A stretch of 64,000 nucleotides of DNA, taken from assembly GCF_003350925.1 (NCBI RefSeq), contig NZ_KZ857181.1, forward strand, positions 1-64,000, written 5' to 3'. Positions 58,674 to 64,000 of this stretch are shown here, piece after piece. Every line of letters starts with the position of its first letter. Positions within the stretch are counted from its first letter, which is position 1. The translations under genes and the position numbers were made by a program. Under the pieces are notes generated by a model. The model saw nothing but the letters and a program-made list of their open reading frames with translations. It searched no databases and had not been told where the DNA came from. This DNA is from Dyella tabacisoli (lineage in GTDB: Bacteria; Pseudomonadota; Gammaproteobacteria; Xanthomonadales; Rhodanobacteraceae).

Positions 58674-60320
58674 ATGCCTCTATCTCGCCGATCGTTTCTC
58701 GCAAGAATGGCTATCGGGCTTACCTCGCCTTATTGGCTACCGCTCGCCGCCAGGGCGTCATCGATCAATCGCACTTCATTCAAGCCCACATGGGGCTCGC
58801 TGCAGGGTTACGTGGCGCCACCATGGTTTCGCGATGCCAAATTTGGCATCTGGGCACACTGGAGTGCCCAGTGTGTCCCCGAGCAAGGCGATTGGTACGC
58901 GCGAAGCATGTACATGCAGGGCGAGCCGCAATACGAATACCACTGCCGCACCTTTGGACATCCATCCCGGTTCGGCTTTATGGAGATCGATAACCTGTGG
59001 AAGGCCGAACAGTGGGATCCAAACGAACTGATGCGGCTGTACAAGGCGGCCGGCGCAAAGTATTTCGTCGCGCTCGCCAATCACCATGATAATTTCGACA
59101 CATACGACTCTACCCATCACGCCTGGAATTCGCTCAACGTCGGGCCGCGCAAGGACATAGTCGGAGGCTGGGCCAAGGCGGCGCGCGAGCATGGGTTGAG
59201 GTTCGGCGTCAGCAACCATTCCGCCCATGCATGGCATTGGTTCCAGACCGCCTATGGCTACGACGGCGAAGGTCCACTGGAGGGTGTGCGCTACGACGCG
59301 GCACGCCTCGCCAAAGCGGATGGAATCGGCACATGGTGGGAGGGCCTGGATCCGCAAGAGCTATATACCGGACCCAACATGGTCTTGCCCGAAGGCATCC
59401 GTGGCGCAGCGGCTGTCAAGCAGTGGCACGAACAACACGACGGCATATGGATGGAGACACCGTCGCAATACAACCCGCAGTTCGCGCGGCAATGGTTTCT
59501 CCGCTGCAAGGATCTGCTCGATAAGTATCAGCCGGATCTGCTGTATTTCGACGACAGCGGACTGCCGCTTGGACAGACCGGACTCGACATTGCCGCCTAT
59601 TTCTACAACGCGAACCGCCAGTGGAACGGCGGGCGACTAGAGGGTGTTCTCAACGCGAAAAAACTCATGCCAGAGCAACGCCATGCACTGGTAGAAGATA
59701 TCGAGCGCGGCGGCAGCGATGCGATTCGCCCCCTGCCCTGGCAGACGGATACCTGCATCGGCGACTGGCACTACTCGCGAGCGCGGTTCGAAGCGCACAG
59801 CTACAAGAGCGCCGGCACGGTAATTACAAGTCTGTGCGACATCGTCTCCAAGAACGGCAATCTCCTGCTCAGCATTCCGTTGCGCGGCAACGGCACGATC
59901 GACTCGGACGAACGCCATATCTTGGAGGAGTTGGCGGCATGGATGAGCGTCAATGGCGAAGCTATTTTCGGCACGCAGCCCTGGCGGGTTTTCGGGGAAG
60001 GTCCCACCAAGGTCGCGTCCGGCATGTTCGGGGAGAACAACGCCCAGGCATTCACTGCAGGCGACATACGATTCACCACGAAGGGCGATGTGCTATTCGC
60101 CATCACCTTGGGCCGGCCTACTGCCTCGCATGTGACACTGAAATCGCTGGCGTCGAACGTTGCCGGCACCATCGATCGCGTGGAAATGCTCGGTTCGCCG
60201 CTGCCGTTGCGGTTCAAACGCGATGTTCTGGGGCTCACGCTTGAATTTCCGCAGCAGATACAGGGTAAGCACGCTTTCGTATTCAAGCTCATGGGGCATG
60301 GACTGACCAGCGCAACTTAG
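58674..60320 (+). CDS. GH29 alpha-L-fucosidase, Tat-exported
   Basis: 548 residues from ATG 58674, chosen because it gives an ideal twin-arginine signal MPLSRRSFLARMAIGL ending near AARAS; upstream codons of the longer frame have no signal. GH29 motifs: AKFGIWAHWSAQCVPE, YFVALANHHDNFDTYDS, and PDLLYFDDSGLP with the nucleophile Asp near 293. The last 100 residues form a beta-sandwich. It removes terminal fucose; with the GH74 gene next to it, fucosylated xyloglucan side chains are a likely substrate. Confidence 0.88.
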   Translation: MPLSRRSFLARMAIGLTSPYWLPLAARASSINRTSFKPTWGSLQGYVAPPWFRDAKFGIWAHWSAQCVPEQGDWYARSMYMQGEPQYEYHCRTFGHPSRFGFMEIDNLWKAEQWDPNELMRLYKAAGAKYFVALANHHDNFDTYDSTHHAWNSLNVGPRKDIVGGWAKAAREHGLRFGVSNHSAHAWHWFQTAYGYDGEGPLEGVRYDAARLAKADGIGTWWEGLDPQELYTGPNMVLPEGIRGAAAVKQWHEQHDGIWMETPSQYNPQFARQWFLRCKDLLDKYQPDLLYFDDSGLPLGQTGLDIAAYFYNANRQWNGGRLEGVLNAKKLMPEQRHALVEDIERGGSDAIRPLPWQTDTCIGDWHYSRARFEAHSYKSAGTVITSLCDIVSKNGNLLLSIPLRGNGTIDSDERHILEELAAWMSVNGEAIFGTQPWRVFGEGPTKVASGMFGENNAQAFTAGDIRFTTKGDVLFAITLGRPTASHVTLKSLASNVAGTIDRVEMLGSPLPLRFKRDVLGLTLEFPQQIQGKHAFVFKLMGHGLTSAT

Positions 60321-60766
60321 GATTGCGTCATCATTCGGCGCGATTGATCGCTTCGAAAGCCAGAGGCCGGGTCGGCATCGTCCCATTCATATGCAGTGAA
60401 AACAGCGCGATTTTCGTTACGTGCTCTACACCACGCATGCCACGTGACGATCATCACAACGTCGTTGCAGCGTCGTTTTTCGCAATCGCGAATGACGTTC
60501 TTCGCAATGCCGCATGCCGCGCAATGCGCATAGAGTTCCGCTTCGCGATCGCGTGCGGTACCTCACCATGCTCCCCGATGTCGTTTGTTCGTCAGCATGC
60601 GGACCGGGGAATGAAATGAGGTGCGACATAACGTACCGCCGCTTTCGCAAGGCACGTGGCGATCTATTTTTTCGCTGCATTCAAAACGGCGCAATGGTTC
60701 GCCTGCATGCGCCCCGCCCTGATGGATCAGCGGCGACGGAATACCGCGGCGAGCCGATATCAATTT
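60321..60766. other. Intergenic region before GH74
   Basis: About 445 bases without a supported gene. A ribosome binding site GGAGGGG at 60767-60773 closes the region. No terminator with a clear T-run was found for the GH29 gene. Confidence 0.4.
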
Positions 60767-60776
60767 GGAGGGGATC

Positions 60777-63026
60777 ATGCAGAAAATCATGTCGCGGGCC
60801 GTCGCCCGCGCTCTTGCCTGTGGCGCGCTCGCGCTGTCATCGATGGCAGCGTTCGCGCAGTCATCGACACCGGCTTACACCTGGAACAACGTGCGAATGG
60901 TGGCCGGCGGCTATGTCGACGGCATCATTGCGCATCCCAAGCAACAAGGGCTGTTCTACGCTCGCACTGACGTCGGCGGGGCCTATCGCTACAGTTCACA
61001 GACCGCCACCTGGATACCTCTCAACGATGGCATGCCGCCGGAGAATGCGCAGTGGATGGGCATCAACAGCATCGCCATCGACCCTTCCAATCCGAACATG
61101 CTTTACCTGGCGACGGGCTTGTATACGTCGTCCTGGGCTGCCAATGGCGCGGTGCTCGTGTCGTCGGACCAAGGTGCGCACTTCACCGCACATCCGCTTA
61201 GTTTCCGCATTGGCGGCAACGTGGACGGGCGCAATGTGGGCGAGCGCCTGCAGGTGGATCCGAACAAGGGCTCGATCCTGTTCTACGGCACCTCTAACGA
61301 GGCCAACCAGGCCAGCACGAATGGCTTGTGGATCAGCACGAACAGCGGCAGCACCTGGTCGAAGGTGAATGGCTTTACTGCGCTGTCGAGCGATGACACG
61401 GGTGCGGGCGTGGCCTTCATCGCCTTCTACAAGCCCTCCGGCACCGCAGGCTCACCGACCAAGATCCTCTTTGCCGGCGTATCCACCGGCACGGCCAGCA
61501 CGACGCTTTACAAGAGCGCCGACGGCGGTGCGACCTGGGCGCCGATTTTTGGCGGCCCCAGCGGCCTCATGCCGCAGCGCGGCCTGATCGGCCCGGACGG
61601 CAGTCTGTACATCACTTACGGCAACGCCGTCGGACCCAACGGCATGACGGCGGGACAAGTCTGGAAGTACAGCATCGGCCTGGGCACCTGGCAGAACATC
61701 ACGCCGACGGATCCCTACAACTATCCGTCCGGCTTCAGTGGTCTGGCGGTGGATCCGGCGCGCCCCAGCACCCTCGTGGTAATGACGATGGATCACTGGT
61801 GGCCGGACGACACGATGTACCGCAGCACGGATGGCGGTTCGACCTGGAAGGACGTGGGCAGCAGCGCGGTACGCGACTCGAGTCTGTCGCCGTGGATCGT
61901 GCCGCCAGGCAAGGCCCAGGCGCCGTTTGGCAATTGGGGCGAGGCGGTCATCGATCCCTTCGATTCCGCGCATGTCATGTATGGCTTCGGCGGCGGCATT
62001 TGGAGCAGCTCCGACCTCACCGCGGCGGATGCCGGCAAGCCCACCCATTGGAGCGTCGGCGCCAATGGCATCGAGGAAATCGTGGTGCAGGGGCTACTCT
62101 CGCCGACCGCGGGCGCGCCATTGATAAGCGCCCTGGATGACGTCTGCGGTTTCGTGCATAACGATCTCAACATCGCTCCCACCACCCAGGTCACCCACCC
62201 CATTTGCAGCAACGGCACCGGCCTGGATTTCGCCAAGAGCTCACCATTGACACTCGTGCGCGTGGGCAGCGGTGGTAACAACGTGTTCGGCGCAGTGTCG
62301 AGCGACGGCGGCAAGAACTGGACCCCATTCGCCAATCAAGCGGGCTCCACCAAAGGTGGCGGAACGGTGGCGATCTCCGCCGACGCCAGCACGGTCGTAT
62401 GGTCTCCGTCGGACGTGGCGCCGGTGGCCTCCACCGATCACGGCAGTACCTGGCATACCCTTGCCTACCCTTCCGCCAATGGCATGAGCAGCCTGCCGAT
62501 CGGCGCACAGGTACTGTCCGACGGCATCAACGGCAATCTGTTCTACGCGTGGGACCAGGCGACGGGCACCTTCTTCAGCAGCTCCGACAAGGGCGCCAGT
62601 TGGTACGCCTCAACCACATCGGGCTTGCCCGTGGTGCCGTCCTGGCAGACCACCCAGGCCGTGACCGTCACCGGCGTGCAGGGCGATATCTGGCTCGCCA
62701 CGCAGTCCGGTCTGTATCGCAGCCAGAGTTCCGGCTGGAACTGGAGCCAGGTGGATGCGTCCACAGTCAGTGCCGCTATCTCGATCGGTTTCGGCAAGGC
62801 GGCCGTCGGCAAGTACTACCCGACCATCTATCTCGCCGGCACGGTGGGCGGCATCACCGGCCTGTTCCGCTCCATCGACACTGGCGCGACCTGGGTGCAG
62901 ATCAACGACGCGCAGCACCAGTGGGGCGGCCTGTGGCGAGTGGCCGGTGATCCTCGAACGTTCGGCACGGTGTACCTGGGCGCCGGCGGCGGCCGCGGGA
63001 TCATCTATGGAACATCGACCAACTGA
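60777..63026 (+). CDS. GH74 xyloglucanase
   Basis: 749 residues from ATG 60777, set by GGAGGGG at 60767-60773; an in-frame ATG at 60765 lies before it. Signal peptide MSRAVARALACGALALSSM, cut after AFAQ. Two seven-bladed propellers with BNR-like DGGxTW repeats are typical of GH74. WNNVRMVAGGYVDGIIAHP and ARTDVGGAYRY (Asp65) give the first catalytic acid; ALDDVCGFVHNDL (Asp near 453) the second. It should cut the beta-1,4-glucan backbone of xyloglucan outside the outer membrane or in the periplasm. No carbohydrate-binding module follows. Confidence 0.92.
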   Translation: MQKIMSRAVARALACGALALSSMAAFAQSSTPAYTWNNVRMVAGGYVDGIIAHPKQQGLFYARTDVGGAYRYSSQTATWIPLNDGMPPENAQWMGINSIAIDPSNPNMLYLATGLYTSSWAANGAVLVSSDQGAHFTAHPLSFRIGGNVDGRNVGERLQVDPNKGSILFYGTSNEANQASTNGLWISTNSGSTWSKVNGFTALSSDDTGAGVAFIAFYKPSGTAGSPTKILFAGVSTGTASTTLYKSADGGATWAPIFGGPSGLMPQRGLIGPDGSLYITYGNAVGPNGMTAGQVWKYSIGLGTWQNITPTDPYNYPSGFSGLAVDPARPSTLVVMTMDHWWPDDTMYRSTDGGSTWKDVGSSAVRDSSLSPWIVPPGKAQAPFGNWGEAVIDPFDSAHVMYGFGGGIWSSSDLTAADAGKPTHWSVGANGIEEIVVQGLLSPTAGAPLISALDDVCGFVHNDLNIAPTTQVTHPICSNGTGLDFAKSSPLTLVRVGSGGNNVFGAVSSDGGKNWTPFANQAGSTKGGGTVAISADASTVVWSPSDVAPVASTDHGSTWHTLAYPSANGMSSLPIGAQVLSDGINGNLFYAWDQATGTFFSSSDKGASWYASTTSGLPVVPSWQTTQAVTVTGVQGDIWLATQSGLYRSQSSGWNWSQVDASTVSAAISIGFGKAAVGKYYPTIYLAGTVGGITGLFRSIDTGATWVQINDAQHQWGGLWRVAGDPRTFGTVYLGAGGGRGIIYGTSTN

Positions 63027-63049
63027 CGCCTGAGCGCGTCATGCGGCAA

Positions 63050-63085
63050 CACCTCACTCCTTTCCGTGCGGAAAGGAGTGAGGTG
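63050..63085. terminator. Perfect 16-bp hairpin between convergent genes
   Basis: CACCTCACTCCTTTCC, loop GTGC, then the exact complement GGAAAGGAGTGAGGTG. It lies 23 bases after the GH74 stop and 150 bases before the convergent autotransporter gene end. There is no T-run on either side, so it may be a bidirectional terminator, an mRNA 3' stabiliser or a REP-like element. Confidence 0.75.
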
Positions 63086-63237
63086 CCAGGGAAACAAAAC
63101 GGATGCGCAACAACATGCAAGCCGTACTGCTTGACCCTCATGCTGGCCTTAGCGGGCACGACAACAACCCAAGAAAGGTTACGGAGGCTGCCGAGTATCT
63201 TAATTTCCGTGAGCGGTCTAACCACTCTTGCGCTCAC

Positions 63238-64000
63238 TTAGAAACTTACCCGGAATCCCGCCGACGCCAGCCATCCGCCAGCCATCGCGTCGGTGCGGGA
63301 CACACGCCCCGCTTCGGCAAACGCACTCCAGGACCCCGCGAACACCATTCGCACACCGGCAATCGCCTCGCCCGTCGTTGCGTGACGCGTCGGCAACACC
63401 ACGGGCACCGAGCCGCCGTCGAGCGAGGCGGTCATATCCGGTCGATCGCCTACCGTGTGCACTACCGATACGCGCGCATACACATCGCCGGCAACGGCCG
63501 GTGATAGGGAGAAGGTCTTGCCGAGCAATACGCCTGCGCGCGTCAGGAAGGTGCGGTTGCTGTCCACGTCAACGCGTACACGGTTACTAGCGGAGTAGGC
63601 ACTGCGGCCGATAGAACCGTATGCGGCTTGCACTTGCGGTTCGATGTAGCCGCCGCGTTCGCCCTGAAAGCGCCGGCCCGTGCGCACAGTCACGCTGGCG
63701 GCGCGCGCGTGGTAGCGGCCGGAGGCCATGCCCAGCACATCCCGCGCGGTGTAGCTATCGCTTAAGCGACCCACGCGAGCTACGGCGTCGACGAACATGC
63801 CGTTGCCGGCGTTCCATGTCCCGTAGAGCCCCACCGAGTTGCCGCGCAGATCGGCGGCACCGCTCTGCAGATCCGCACGAGACTGCATGTGCGTGTAGAT
63901 CAGGCCGACAGTCCTTCGTCCGTAATCGAAATCCGCATTCCACTCCGTGCCCGCCGAGGCGCTCGTGACGCTTTGGCGGTAGGTGCGTCCATTGCTGCCG
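63238..64000 (-). CDS. Autotransporter beta-barrel domain, partial
   Basis: The frame is open from the window edge to the stop at 63238, giving about 253 residues of a C-terminus. It shows alternating short strands (GLYGTWNAGNGMFVDAVARV, YIEPQVQAAYGSIGRSAYSA, RVDVDSNRTFLTRAGVLLG) and ends AGFRVSF; a terminal Phe is the BAM signal of type V barrels. It anchors in the outer membrane and would display or release an N-terminal passenger that lies outside the window. Confidence 0.85.
   Translation of the reverse strand, partial: GSNGRTYRQSVTSASAGTEWNADFDYGRRTVGLIYTHMQSRADLQSGAADLRGNSVGLYGTWNAGNGMFVDAVARVGRLSDSYTARDVLGMASGRYHARAASVTVRTGRRFQGERGGYIEPQVQAAYGSIGRSAYSASNRVRVDVDSNRTFLTRAGVLLGKTFSLSPAVAGDVYARVSVVHTVGDRPDMTASLDGGSVPVVLPTRHATTGEAIAGVRMVFAGSWSAFAEAGRVSRTDAMAGGWLASAGFRVSF

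Overview
The window looks like part of a chromosome from a high-GC, plant- or soil-associated Gammaproteobacterium, most likely Xanthomonadales (Rhodanobacteraceae such as Dyella or Luteibacter). The basis is the gene styles (GH74 xyloglucanase, autotransporter, imuB, an NRPS with a dual E/C domain) and the IS3/IS30 remnants. A burkholderial origin cannot be excluded by eye.

Layout. 1-5 kb: a polysaccharide or tailoring group on the + strand (NodU/CmcH-type carbamoyltransferase, GT32-like transferase, and a rare GT25-GH16 fusion). 5-21 kb: an accessory mosaic. It mixes intact defence-type genes (PD-(D/E)xK/J-domain protein, P-loop/Mrr protein, AAA-ATPase/subtilase pair of the ietAS type, membrane HEPN-like protein in an attC-bearing cassette) with many eroded fragments (DUF2971 with two amber codons, AraC, CsbD, IS30, IS3, imuB, trxB, LysR). 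A dispersed intergenic repeat sits at many of the junctions. 21-48.8 kb: a biosynthetic cluster on the - strand, in transcription order MbtH-like protein, a gutted acyltransferase ORF, a 7973-aa AT-less PKS-NRPS, a P450 and a MATE exporter. 49.5-53.6 kb: an amino-acid oxidase and a ThDP-dependent 2-oxoacid decarboxylase in one operon, plus a possible small Cys-containing ORF. 54-57 kb: an IS3-truncated XRE regulator, an AhpD-like protein and another copy of the repeat. 57-64 kb: secreted carbohydrate-active enzymes (alginate-lyase-like, GH29, GH74) and the end of an autotransporter.

How the cluster should work. Three consecutive KS-DH-KR-ACP modules have no AT and no ER, so three cycles should give a conjugated triene acyl chain. 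The three NRPS modules have binding-pocket codes read here as DFWNVGMVHK (Thr), DLFNNALTYK (Ala or Gly type) and DAQDLGVVDK (Gln). A dual E/C-type condensation domain follows the Thr module, and a type I thioesterase ends the line. The predicted backbone is trienoyl-D-(allo)Thr-Ala-Gln, released as an acid or a small macrocycle, possibly oxidised by the P450 and exported by the MATE pump. I do not recognise a known product with this backbone. The malonyl transferase is unexplained: the only AT-like ORF in the locus has lost both catalytic motifs.
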